Origin: Saccharomycopsis fibuligera x Saccharomycopsis cf. fibuligera
Lineage: Eukaryota; Ascomycota; Saccharomycetes; Ascoideales; Saccharomycopsidaceae
Assembly (NCBI GenBank): GCA_001936135.1
Contig: CP012817.1
Span: 2,666,001-2,730,000, forward strand
Length of the DNA: 64,000 nt
Reading direction: 5' to 3'
In this document: positions 10,589 through 20,242 of the stretch, one piece after another
Layout of the letters: every line of letters starts with the position of its first letter
Position numbering within the stretch: position 1 is the first letter of the stretch
The notes under the pieces: model-generated
What the model saw: the letters and a program-made list of their open reading frames with translations, nothing else
Database searches by the model: none
What the model was told of the DNA's origin: nothing
Translations under genes and position numbers: made by a program

Positions 10589-12442
10589 TTAATTAAACCT
10601 TTCGGCTTTCTGAGCAATTTCTTCAAAGTTGATATTAATCAAACAGATAACAAAATTCACAAAAATATTTAAACCATTCTTCAAGCAGTGGATGAAAAAC
10701 ACTATCCGTTCTTCTTCAAATTTGCGGTTGGCGATCACCACTGTGTTATTGGCCGGAGTGAAAAAGTTCAAAAAGCTAAACATTGAAAGAATTGGCTGCC
10801 ATTTGGAAATCGAACTACCAACAGTCTTTCTGAAGCAGTTTAATGAATCCTGATTTGCTTCAACAAATCCTAGCTCAATGAAATTGAAAGAGACCTGAAA
10901 GAAAAGTTTGACAAGCAACAAAATAATAGTTTTTTTGTATTTGAGTAATGTGTTGTCGATTGAAATATTCAAATTTAAATCGAACAATTTTTCATTTACG
11001 ATTCGCCTTGATAATTCGTATGGCTGTTTTTCTTTAGAGTACTTTTCACTTTTGTTTTTGAAACGCTTCGACCACCACTTTTCAATAGAGCTACCCAATT
11101 TGGCAAAGTCGGTATAATTGAAATAATTATCTAAGATAAATAGCAATAAAACTGATTCTTTGGTAATGTTTAAGTATATCCTGAGCTTATCACCACTGTT
11201 CACAACTGCTATGCAAAACTCAATCAAGTTGAAAAGAATAAAGCAACTTGTCATTATGTTTGCTTTCCCGCAGAATGCATTCCAAGCTGCACTAGGTAAA
11301 TCCGAGTCTATGATCCAAAACCCGTAGCCTTTAACAAACACTATACTCATGAAAATTTCAATGAAATTATTAGAGAGTATTTTCAAAAAGAGCACTAGAA
11401 AATAAGAATATTTCGAAAAGGCAATATTGAAAGTCAAACTCTCCATATCCGGCATGCTAAAATTGTTTAGTGTTAAATAATGCACGTAGTTTAGTAAATG
11501 CACATCAAACAAAATCAAGTAAAGTTGTAAAAAAACCATTGGTATATAACTCACAGTATATGCGGTAATAGCTTTCCAAGTTTTTTCGAAAGTGAACCAT
11601 AGCTTCACCGCTAAACAGCAAGATAATAACACAGAAAATCCAAGCAATATCATGGCAATCAAAACTGAAACTGTGATCTGGTTCAAAAAGGTAGAAACAG
11701 TCAAGTTTCCCACAGAACTACTGACTTCACTGTTGAGACGTAGCGGCACTATGTTTTTGTCTGGAATATCACTATTTAAGTGGTACTCATAATGTTTTGC
11801 GTGTATTGCTTTTGCAAAAACGCAATAATGATTGTTATTATTGTAACTTTTGTGGCCACTGCTTTTGTTAATGTCACTGGTTTTGATGACAAGTTCTTTT
11901 GAATGCATGTTCATTAATTCATAGACCATACCGTTGCGTTTTGCAAAATTTTTGAACTTGTCCTCATCAAAAACATTGCAAACTTGGAGAGAAGAACTGT
12001 TGCTATTCGAATTACAAACATACTTCGTGAGGCTTGTATACTCTGTGTAAAAATCAACAATCTTTGCTAACTGTGTAGCTGTATTTTTACAATTTCTTTC
12101 AGATTTAATACTACTCTGGAGTATAAATATAGGGACTTGAAAATTAGCCAATTCTGGGTCAGATGCTAAATAAGTTTGAGTATGAAGCTCATCAAGATTG
12201 AGTTTGATATAGCTAGATTCTGAAGTTTTGCGAAGATCAGTAAAGGGTGCAAAAATAAGTTTGTTTGCTAATGTTGTTAGAAATTGGCTGCCAAGCAAGA
12301 AACTGCTTAAGAACGTGTCCTTGTTGTAGTCCTGAAAACATAGTGTGTGATTATTGTGCAAAGTGATGGTTTGGTTGTAGGCATAAACCTGGCTGATTAT
12401 CAACAGACATGAGATAACCAACTGCACCTTTTGCAAATTCAT
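10589..12442 (-). CDS. Orphan multi-spanning membrane protein, possible GOST-like
   Basis: A 617-aa protein with a clear signal peptide (cleavage after ~21, ...SQVYA|YNQ), a ~230-residue presumably luminal or extracellular domain with several Asn-glycosylation sequons and Cys residues, then seven or eight hydrophobic helices from ~255 to ~600. The layout, and the VKGYGFW segment ending the third helix (~372), recall GOST-family proteins (Ptm1/TMEM87/GPR107/GPR180), which have signal peptide, luminal domain and 7TM with a GYG in a similar place. Sequence similarity is otherwise too weak to be sure. It is AT-rich, has a long poly(T) run just upstream of the start (12477-12512) and sits in the least conserved part of the window. 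Confidence 0.7.
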   Translation of the reverse strand: MNLQKVQLVISCLLIISQVYAYNQTITLHNNHTLCFQDYNKDTFLSSFLLGSQFLTTLANKLIFAPFTDLRKTSESSYIKLNLDELHTQTYLASDPELANFQVPIFILQSSIKSERNCKNTATQLAKIVDFYTEYTSLTKYVCNSNSNSSSLQVCNVFDEDKFKNFAKRNGMVYELMNMHSKELVIKTSDINKSSGHKSYNNNNHYCVFAKAIHAKHYEYHLNSDIPDKNIVPLRLNSEVSSSVGNLTVSTFLNQITVSVLIAMILLGFSVLLSCCLAVKLWFTFEKTWKAITAYTVSYIPMVFLQLYLILFDVHLLNYVHYLTLNNFSMPDMESLTFNIAFSKYSYFLVLFLKILSNNFIEIFMSIVFVKGYGFWIIDSDLPSAAWNAFCGKANIMTSCFILFNLIEFCIAVVNSGDKLRIYLNITKESVLLLFILDNYFNYTDFAKLGSSIEKWWSKRFKNKSEKYSKEKQPYELSRRIVNEKLFDLNLNISIDNTLLKYKKTIILLLVKLFFQVSFNFIELGFVEANQDSLNCFRKTVGSSISKWQPILSMFSFLNFFTPANNTVVIANRKFEEERIVFFIHCLKNGLNIFVNFVICLININFEEIAQKAERFN

Positions 12443-12480
12443 TATGCTTTTTGCCTTGAAAGTTTTGTAAAAGATTTTTT

Positions 12481-12512
<32 letters not shown>

Positions 12513-13921
12513 GTAAACTTGAGTTAATAAACTGGCAAGTCCTAGCATGGCGTGCTCCTTGGCACAACAGCTACTATATATACCCATGGAAACCGTGCCA
12601 GTTAAACATTCCCTTAATAGCCTTCTGTAGGACCCTCGGAATGCACAATTGATTTTTTTCATACTTGAAGAAAAATAGTTTAGCCACATTACATTACAGA
12701 GTTAGGCACATGAGAAGTGTTGGGGCACTGTGTCATGAACTCTCCAAAATTATTAGTACTTTTTTAGGTAGCCCGCTTTACCCACCGTGGAGGACTTACA
12801 TCCCTCATTTTCGCAGTTCAAAATACAAAACATTTGAAGCCGGACAAAAATTATAAATATAAAACCATTAGAAATTTGCAGGGCTTTTAAATGACTGACT
12901 TACTAGTACTGTGTACATAGGATATTCGGGAATGTGGTACCAAGTTGAGGTTTAACTTTTCTATCAATTAACTATGATGGACATGATAGAGGGCCACAAC
13001 ATTGTAATGTTTGAAAAACAAAAGTATTAACTTATCACAAACTTGCTAAATGTTGTTTATAAATTATTTCACAAAATATCATACTTGCTCTTTTCAAGAT
13101 TTTGTGTATATAAACTGCCGTAGGCGATTTTTACCCTCTGGTGTAATCCGTTGCGTTATTGCAATAGGTTCCATAGTTTAGGATATTTATAGGACCCTAC
13201 CAATAATTTTTTTTTCTTCTAAATTTACCAATCCCAAGCACCCCGTTTACAGTCTGAGCGCAATAGGATACTTAAAAAGGGAGGACTTATAGCATTATTT
13301 GAAAATCAAACGTCGGACAAAATCTCATTCAGTGATCTTTATGTCTTCTTTAGGTCTGCGTTTGTGGCACGGCGACACCGATTTTAAGCTCCTAAAGACA
13401 TGCTACGCAGAAAGGGCAACTTAAACAGTACTTCATAAATTGCTATAGTAATTTGAGGCTATAACTGAGAAAATATTCAAAATATCTTGCTTTTATACGC
13501 ATTTATAATAGTAAGCCTGTAGTACCCATGTTACGGCACCCTGCACCGAAGCGCAGTTGTTACTGAATCATCTTGGAACCATTATGCACTGGTCGAAACG
13601 AAAAACATGCGCTTCGATGCGGTCCAATTTTCCTTTTTTCAACATGCAGCATGAAGGAACTCGAGCACAGTTTTCCTTCATAACACCAGCACTACTATCA
13701 TCGCACTTTCGAACTAAAAGATTCCTTTAATTAAGACTCTAGCTCTAATTGGAAAATTTCTATAAAGCAATTAAAAATGGCTCTTCCCACAGTATTTTTC
13801 TCTTTCGGTTTTGCTTCTCTTCGTTTCTACGCGATTTTTATTTTTGTTTTTGTTATTATTTACTTTCCAGATATATCTTATATTTTCATTTTATTTCACA
13901 AGCATTAGTTTCTTTTCCAGT
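12443..13921. other. Long gene-free divergent intergenic region
   Basis: 1.48 kb between the orphan membrane gene and the orphan acidic-protein gene. It contains a T-run cluster (12477-12512) and a 9-bp inverted repeat CGAAGCGCA (13547-13555) / TGCGCTTCG (13608-13616). A pyrimidine-rich run (~13790-13920) just before the downstream ATG is probably 5' leader. I see no tRNA, long ORF, LTR pair or other repeat. Confidence 0.5.
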
Positions 13922-15946
13922 ATGGTTACTTATAATGAAAGGTACCAAAGCAATATTACTAGGCTTGAATCTTTTTTACAAACTATTGATATCAATGCGG
14001 AGTTGGCTGACGTTGATGCATTGTTGGCTCGTGGAGGGACAAAGAAATCAAGAGCATCAAGAGCCTCCACTATTCTTTCAATTGTTTCTGAACAAGATGA
14101 TAGGCCCGAAAATTCTATACCAATTATTATAGAAAGTTCGGGAAGTTCAATTTATACCTTAAGGAGGCGAAGCACAATAGCTACGGAAAGTGATGATGCC
14201 AATGAAGAAACCATTAATCTTCTCAGATTGTACGCAAAGAGCTACTCTTCCTCATGTGCCTCTTCAGTTTCCAATTTGTCAGGAATTAGAGAAAGAAGCC
14301 ATTTATCAAATGTAGCGGTGTATACCAAAGGCTTTCATAATAGTCATTATTTGAGCCGTGTTGGTAATCGTGACTCTGTTCTTAGTAACAGCAGCGATAA
14401 CAGTGATGATAGCAACGCCACCTTGTTGCTCCCTGAACCGGAAAAAGATATTGAACATACTAATAATACTGATACTTTGGTTTACACTAGCAGTGTCTAC
14501 AGTGAATACGATGATGGCGAAAAAGAAGAAAACACCCATAATCACTCTAATATAGGTAATGTAGCCTCATCGTGGCAAAACCTTTTGAGCGATGGTGATA
14601 CAGAAGTCCATGATATCCCAAGCTTACATTCAGTTTCCACTTTGAATAGAGAGCAGGGCGATAATTTGCAATATGAAGTAAAAAACAGGGCATATCTTCA
14701 CGCATCTGCTAGTATTGATCAGTTTTTGTCGGATGAAGAAGTCGCAGATAGAAGATACCATATTTGCGGCACATCTAGACAATATTTACAAAGTTTGGGT
14801 TCCGGGAAGGCCCCATTAGATTTTCATGAAGAAGAGGCCATTACTGCAGAGCTGTTGGAAAATGAGATCCTAGATTTGATGGACAAAAAAAATAGAGTTT
14901 TCGACAAAGATTATTATATTTACCACCACCATTACAACAACTATAACGAAAGCTCTAACGGCTATAAGGACGAAGACGAAGAAAATACAAATGAGATCAT
15001 GGACGTTGGTACAGAAAATAGTAACTATAGCATTTATTACAACAATAGAGTCCCCGAAAGAGATAATATGGATACTACTATATGGCGTGAAGAAACAGAA
15101 ATAGTTGAAGATTTGATACCAACGCCATTTGATTTTATTTACACATCTATGGTTGAACCTACTGAGCCTACATTTTGCAATAGTACTAGTTGCAATATCG
15201 AGAATGATAACCACAGCAATAGCCATCAAAATTTGGAAGTTCATCTTTACGATATTGCAGAAGTCAATAACGAGGGGTCATCTTCATGGGCACAAAAAAG
15301 TGTCAACACTGAAAGCATTTACGGATACAATGATGTACCAAATTGTCTTAGAGACTTTGACGCGTTTATTCGTGAAAGTAATATCAACGTCAATGCTCCT
15401 ACAATGGCACAGTTGAAGTCCAATTCAGACACGATGTCTATTATCAGTCATCTTATTACCTCTGGAAGAACAAACAGCTGGCCTGCTGTAATTTTGCGAG
15501 ACAGCACTTGTTCTGTTTCTGAATCAGATGAAAAACAGAGTGGCACCGCAAGATATGAGAGAAGCTTTGACAGCACCAGTTCTGTACTCAATAGAAATGA
15601 CTCCGATGAAGAGTTGCTTCACATCAAGGTGGAAGTTCAAAAGTATCGTAAGCAACTAGAACAGCGCTTGCGAATGGAAGATCATGGCAGCAGCACTTAC
15701 TGTACTTTTAAAAGAAGAAATTCACGCGTCACAGCTAACACTACTTTTATTTCTAAACGCAAAGGTTCATTTGCTTCGGAGCCGATGCCCAAAAGACAGT
15801 TGTGGAGATTAAGAATTCTACCTCGGTTAAAGTTGGATTGCCTCAGACAGAAATTAAGTCAAGCAGCCAGAAGTTTACAGAAACTGAAACAACATTGGTT
15901 CAAGTTGTTTGGCGGTAAGACACAATATACGGTGAAGTACTACTGA
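13922..15946 (+). CDS. Orphan acidic Ser/Asn/Asp-rich protein with basic C-terminus
   Basis: A 674-aa protein I cannot assign. The start is the first in-frame ATG (MVTYNERYQSNITRLESFL); the open frame extends 37 codons upstream, but that hydrophobic stretch is translated pyrimidine-rich leader without an ATG. The N-terminal ~60 residues look ordered and amphipathic, followed by a Ser/Arg patch (KKSRASRASTILSIVSEQ) that could be a phosphorylation target. The middle is acidic and low in complexity, with Asn, Asp, Ser, Tyr and His clusters. The last ~90 residues are strongly basic and amphipathic (RLRILPRLKLDCLRQKLSQA; LQKLKQHWFKLFGG), suggesting membrane or protein binding. The frame is long and intact, so it is probably a real, fast-evolving gene. 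No transmembrane helix is seen in the mature frame. Confidence 0.7.
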   Translation: MVTYNERYQSNITRLESFLQTIDINAELADVDALLARGGTKKSRASRASTILSIVSEQDDRPENSIPIIIESSGSSIYTLRRRSTIATESDDANEETINLLRLYAKSYSSSCASSVSNLSGIRERSHLSNVAVYTKGFHNSHYLSRVGNRDSVLSNSSDNSDDSNATLLLPEPEKDIEHTNNTDTLVYTSSVYSEYDDGEKEENTHNHSNIGNVASSWQNLLSDGDTEVHDIPSLHSVSTLNREQGDNLQYEVKNRAYLHASASIDQFLSDEEVADRRYHICGTSRQYLQSLGSGKAPLDFHEEEAITAELLENEILDLMDKKNRVFDKDYYIYHHHYNNYNESSNGYKDEDEENTNEIMDVGTENSNYSIYYNNRVPERDNMDTTIWREETEIVEDLIPTPFDFIYTSMVEPTEPTFCNSTSCNIENDNHSNSHQNLEVHLYDIAEVNNEGSSSWAQKSVNTESIYGYNDVPNCLRDFDAFIRESNINVNAPTMAQLKSNSDTMSIISHLITSGRTNSWPAVILRDSTCSVSESDEKQSGTARYERSFDSTSSVLNRNDSDEELLHIKVEVQKYRKQLEQRLRMEDHGSSTYCTFKRRNSRVTANTTFISKRKGSFASEPMPKRQLWRLRILPRLKLDCLRQKLSQAARSLQKLKQHWFKLFGGKTQYTVKYY

Positions 15947-16219
15947 TCGAGCAGTTGATGAACTAGTTAATGGCTCATGTTGACGATCTAGGGGATGATC
16001 GGGAAGTTTGCGTCGCTTGTGCAGTTGCCGATGATTTAGGCTATTTGGGAGGGTTTTAAGAATCTCACAGAGTTTCGGATATGAGCAGCATATAAATACA
16101 CACATTTCTTCTACCCTTGATCACTTTGTTTATACTATTTTATTTCTTTCCTTTCGCAGATTGTATTCTATTCAATAATAGATTTTATATACTTTTTCAA
16201 AAAAACATATTATTTAATC

Positions 16220-17158
16220 ATGAGCGCCGCTAAACCTCCAGCTGCAGGTCTTTATCCACCATTACCAACCTTCTTCAAGCTGGACAACTGGACTGTCGAC
16301 TATGACACTCAAGCAGCCCACACTAAGTATCTTGTTGAAAATGGCATTAAAGGTTTTGTTATCAATGGTTCTACAGGAGAGAATGCACATTTATCTAGAA
16401 AAGAAAGAGCAGATCTAGTTAAAACTATCAGAACATCCGCAGGCCCAGAATCCATCGTCATTGCCGGAGTTGCTGAAAACAGTGTTGAAGGCACTATAGA
16501 AGAAATCAAGTCGGCAAAAAATTCAGGAGCAGACTACGCCCTTATAGTGACTTCCAACTATTTTGGCGCCAGTGCATCTCAAGAAGGTATCTATCATTGG
16601 TTCAAACTTGTTGCTGATGCTTCTCCATTACCGGTGCTCATATACTTGTATCCTGCTGTCACTAATGGCATCGTTATCCAAGAAAAAACATTTGAGAAAT
16701 TAGCACAGCATCCAAACATTGTTGGATCAAAATTTACTTATGGCGATTTGACCCTTTTTATCAAAGTGCAGCAGAATCCAATTATTCAAAAATCTGCATT
16801 TTCGGTGTTCCCAGGTTTTGCAAACCTTTTATTGCCAGCATTTAGTGTTGGTTCTGTGGGGCTCATTGACGGTTTAGGAAATGCTTTCCCAAAGACTATT
16901 AATAAATTACTTGAGTACGGCATCAATCAAGATTTTGGTCCGGAAGCTCGCGAATTACAATACAAGGTCACTAAGGCTGAACAAGTTGCCGTTGACGGTG
17001 GTGTTTTAGCTACCAAGTTGCTTGTTAAACGTTTCGCTGAGTTTGGCGAATCTGTTTCTGGTAGACCGCCATTGGATGTTCCTTACTCTGAAGATTTGTT
17101 CCAAGCTAACTATGTGTCAGATCTTGAGGAACTTGCTGCTATTGAAAAGACTTTATAA
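16220..17158 (+). CDS. DHDPS/NAL-family pyruvate aldolase
   Basis: A 312-aa TIM-barrel class I aldolase of the dihydrodipicolinate synthase / N-acetylneuraminate lyase family. Key residues are visible: NGSTGEN (51-54, binds the pyruvate carboxylate), Tyr144 in IYLYPA (proton shuttle) and the Schiff-base Lys171 in GSKFTYGD. Fungal members act on 2-keto-3-deoxy sugar acids or 4-hydroxy-2-oxoglutarate rather than in lysine synthesis, since yeasts use the aminoadipate route. The exact substrate is open. The length is normal and there is no targeting peptide, so it is probably cytosolic. One CTG codon (residue 21, FK-CTG-DNW) would be Ser in the CUG code. It converges on SRP101. Confidence 0.85.
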   Translation: MSAAKPPAAGLYPPLPTFFKLDNWTVDYDTQAAHTKYLVENGIKGFVINGSTGENAHLSRKERADLVKTIRTSAGPESIVIAGVAENSVEGTIEEIKSAKNSGADYALIVTSNYFGASASQEGIYHWFKLVADASPLPVLIYLYPAVTNGIVIQEKTFEKLAQHPNIVGSKFTYGDLTLFIKVQQNPIIQKSAFSVFPGFANLLLPAFSVGSVGLIDGLGNAFPKTINKLLEYGINQDFGPEARELQYKVTKAEQVAVDGGVLATKLLVKRFAEFGESVSGRPPLDVPYSEDLFQANYVSDLEELAAIEKTL

Positions 17159-17608
17159 AGATAACATTGTGATTGAAATTGATCTAAATGCTTTGTTTCC
17201 TCTACTTTTTTTCTCACCATTTGGCTTTGCAAATCTCATGCTGATTTAGTAATTTTCTTTTACTTATTCTAATGATACATACACAAACATTTGCTAGCAC
17301 CGTTTCACAACTAAATGTTCAGTTTTATTTTCTAATACAACAGCCAGAGTAAGCGATTATGTATCGTAAGGAGCGAGCTTGTACACAGCTATTAAATTTT
17401 TAATAAAGCTAGTTACGTAACTTTGGCAAACTGGTATAGTGCTGATGCCCAACTTCGGTCTTCAAATCAAGAGAAAATAACGTTCTACCGCATAATGCAG
17501 ATCCTGATTACTATACAGCTCTCATAAAATTGACACTCTAAGTATTATCTAACATATGCAAAATTCAAATAAAAATGCAAAGTAGCCTTTTCTCTCAAAA
17601 ACTTTTAT
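17159..17608. other. Aldolase / SRP101 convergent intergenic region
   Basis: 450 bp, AT-rich, between two gene 3' ends. It should hold both polyadenylation regions. No gene or repeat seen. Confidence 0.5.
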
Positions 17609-19522
17609 TCATGACAAAAGAGTATTAACAGCCCATTCGACACTCAATGTCCGCAAATCCGTATACGTTTGACCAACACCAACAAACAATATTGGTATCC
17701 CCGTAGAATACACCATATTTACCATAGTACCAATCAAATCACCCACAGTGTCACATTTACTTATAATAAAAAAGTCCAACTTTCGGTTAGCTCCGGAAAA
17801 ACTTTTATTAAAATTACTAGCTTGCATGACTGAGTCAGTACCCACAAGTGCTTCGCCCACCATGATTATCTTGTCTGGCTTTGCAGCAATAGCAAAATCT
17901 TTCAAGGGTGCCATGAGCTTTGAATCATTATGACGACGTCCAGCAGTGTCCATTAATATGATATCGTATCCTTCTGCTTTAGCATATTCTATGGAATTTT
18001 TAGCAATTAATGAGACTTTTGACAAGTTACCGTAGCCTTGCTCAAACACCTTAAGCTTGGATTCAAGTTTTAAGGATGAAATTAATTTATTTAAGTTACG
18101 TTCATGCACTTTAAGCTGTTCTACTGCTCCAGATCTGAATGTGTCACAGGCAGCAATTAGCACATTAAATTTGTTGTTGAGTAACCAATATGCTAGTTTG
18201 GACAAGTTAGTAGATTTACCAACCCCATTTACGCCAACAATACTTATGACATACGGTTCTTTAGTGCCTTTTTTCGCAGCAGTGGCTTGCTTCTTATAAA
18301 TCTCTTGCAACAAGTTAATGGAAGTATTTGGAGTAAGAATTTTTGTTAGTTCAGTTTGTAAAGTAGCCTTAATTTGCGATTCAATAGATTGAAAGTTTTT
18401 GGTTTTGGAACCAAGTAGCGTTGGTTGTAATGATGACACTAATTTGTCAGCAATCTCTGCACTGACATTTTTCTTGATCAAATTTTCTTTAATAATCTTA
18501 GATGATTTTTGTAAATCTTGCTCTGTAATGGTCTTGCCACCAATGTACTTTTTCAAGAAATCAAAAGTGCCTCCAGATCGATTTTCAGAATTCTTTGAGT
18601 TTGATTTGTTCGAGGAGGATAAAATATCATCAATCTCCTTAGACAAATCGTTAATAATAAACCCACTCTTGGTCTTTGAACCATAATTTTGGCTACTAAC
18701 AAGTTTTGAGACATCGTCATCAAAGTATGCACTATTGTCTCCTTCGGGTTGCTGTTCGGTAAAATCCAAGCTCTCATAGGTGCCGTCATCCTCGATCAAC
18801 TCACCATTATCCGTCCATCTTCTACTCTTCTTTGTCTTTGTATCTTTAACTGATTTGAACTTCTTGCCAACACTTTGTATCGGCTGCTGTTTGCCTTTTT
18901 TGAGTTGTTTCACATTTTGTACTACTTTATCTACTTCATCTTCATATTTTTCATTTGATTCTTTTTCTTCTGCGTCACTACCATCCACGTCTGAATTAAC
19001 ATTTATATCATCTGCCTCCACTTTTTTCACCAACTCATTGAGATACAAGCCAAAGTTTTTCTCTTTTATTGTCTGCTTGGCCTTTATGAAATCAAAAGAA
19101 GTGAACTCATTATCTCCATAACTACTGATTTCCTCCATGATTAACTTGACGAACAAGTCTTTTGAGTGAATAAGGATCTTGTTAATCTTATTGACCTCCG
19201 ATGCTTTAGCTGATAGCGATGAGTAATGTACAGTGATAAAGATAGATTTTTTGCCCAAATCAACATATTTGATAATCTCATTATTTTTGAAGTATGTTTG
19301 GACAATAGTATCTAGCCCATTGTTATCATGTGCTGCTTTCCCAGCATTCGGGTTGAAATTGACGTAGTTATCTGTGATCATCTGGTTGATCAAATTGATG
19401 GATTTATTGTAAGCACTAGGGTTAGCGGCGCCTGTGGCATTGCCTGCACTTTGGCCATTGTCCTTGAACAAGACAATACCGGACCCAGTGGTGATAATAA
19501 CACTAGTATACAACCCGCTCAT
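17609..19522 (-). CDS. SRP101: SRP receptor alpha subunit (SR-alpha)
   Basis: A 637-aa GTPase that docks the signal recognition particle and ribosome at the ER membrane together with Srp102. Residues 1-~135 form the SRX longin-like domain that binds SR-beta. A charged Lys/Glu-rich linker follows (~135-290), then the N and G domains of the SRP GTPase family: GVNGVGKST P-loop (~430-438), the DTFRSGAVEQL element, DTAGRRHND (~522), the SKCD specificity motif and the C-terminal GVGQTYTDLRTLSV block. The match to S. cerevisiae Srp101 is strong through the whole GTPase part. The start ATG directly opens the SRX domain (MSGLYTSVIITTGSGIVLF). Confidence 0.96.
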   Translation of the reverse strand: MSGLYTSVIITTGSGIVLFKDNGQSAGNATGAANPSAYNKSINLINQMITDNYVNFNPNAGKAAHDNNGLDTIVQTYFKNNEIIKYVDLGKKSIFITVHYSSLSAKASEVNKINKILIHSKDLFVKLIMEEISSYGDNEFTSFDFIKAKQTIKEKNFGLYLNELVKKVEADDINVNSDVDGSDAEEKESNEKYEDEVDKVVQNVKQLKKGKQQPIQSVGKKFKSVKDTKTKKSRRWTDNGELIEDDGTYESLDFTEQQPEGDNSAYFDDDVSKLVSSQNYGSKTKSGFIINDLSKEIDDILSSSNKSNSKNSENRSGGTFDFLKKYIGGKTITEQDLQKSSKIIKENLIKKNVSAEIADKLVSSLQPTLLGSKTKNFQSIESQIKATLQTELTKILTPNTSINLLQEIYKKQATAAKKGTKEPYVISIVGVNGVGKSTNLSKLAYWLLNNKFNVLIAACDTFRSGAVEQLKVHERNLNKLISSLKLESKLKVFEQGYGNLSKVSLIAKNSIEYAKAEGYDIILMDTAGRRHNDSKLMAPLKDFAIAAKPDKIIMVGEALVGTDSVMQASNFNKSFSGANRKLDFFIISKCDTVGDLIGTMVNMVYSTGIPILFVGVGQTYTDLRTLSVEWAVNTLLS

Positions 19523-20242
19523 TATTATTTATAAATTGAGTTTGTCGTGTCTATTGGGTTATTTTATCATTTTTAAAGATAGAGATCTTTAACCAACAAT
19601 GTGGTCGTCTGGCAATATTCTTAAAGCTGTTTGGCGATAGCGCCACGCGCCTGAATCACATGATACCCGTCATATAATAATACATAATAGGGCGGGTAAA
19701 TGAGACAGTCTTGGTATTATACCATAGTTCCCATTACAGATTGTAGTTTACAGACATGCCAGGTCTCATTTTTGAAGCAGCTCAAAAACTTTGTAGTTTT
19801 GAAGTTGCTGTAGTTTTCTCTTATAGGCCCCTCCGACCGCAGTACAGCACTATTAGCTATTGGTGTGCTATCCGACAATGGTGATACTATTACCAGATTC
19901 TTCGTTACACTACAAATGACTGAGGAAACAAAACAATACTAACATAATTATTTCATTTTGAGACACAAAATTTATTCGGAAGTACGTCTCAACACAAGCA
20001 AGTAAAAAATTTGCTGACAGCTCTACATCTGAAGTTAAACATATTAGTGCCTGGACTTTCATGTTGAAAAGAGATTCCCGCACGTGCGCGCGCAGATGAG
20101 CTTCACGATACGGAAATTTTTTTTATCATTAATGCTTGAGCAAGACCCACTCTACTGTGGCTGACAGAATAGACGCAGTACTTTGAGAATAGATAGGTTC
20201 AACAGGGAGTACACCAGACAACAAATCAACACCAAACCCAGC
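19523..20242. promoter_or_regulatory. SRP101 / NOP19-like divergent promoter with E-box, PAC and RRPE-like sites
   Basis: 720 bp. Near the NOP19-like start lie a CACGTG palindrome (20081-20086, Cbf1/Pho4-type), then CAGATGAGCTTC (GATGAG at 20095-20100, one mismatch from the PAC element GCGATGAGCT), then an RRPE-like GAAATTTTTTTT (~20112-20124). This PAC-RRPE order is the hallmark of yeast ribosome-biogenesis genes. The SRP101 side carries CACATGATACC near 19658. Confidence 0.65.

Noticed and set aside
12718-12760. TGTTGGGGCACTG, which resembles the TGTTG start of yeast LTRs
   Set aside because: No matching end, no second copy, no target duplication and no element-like sequence nearby.
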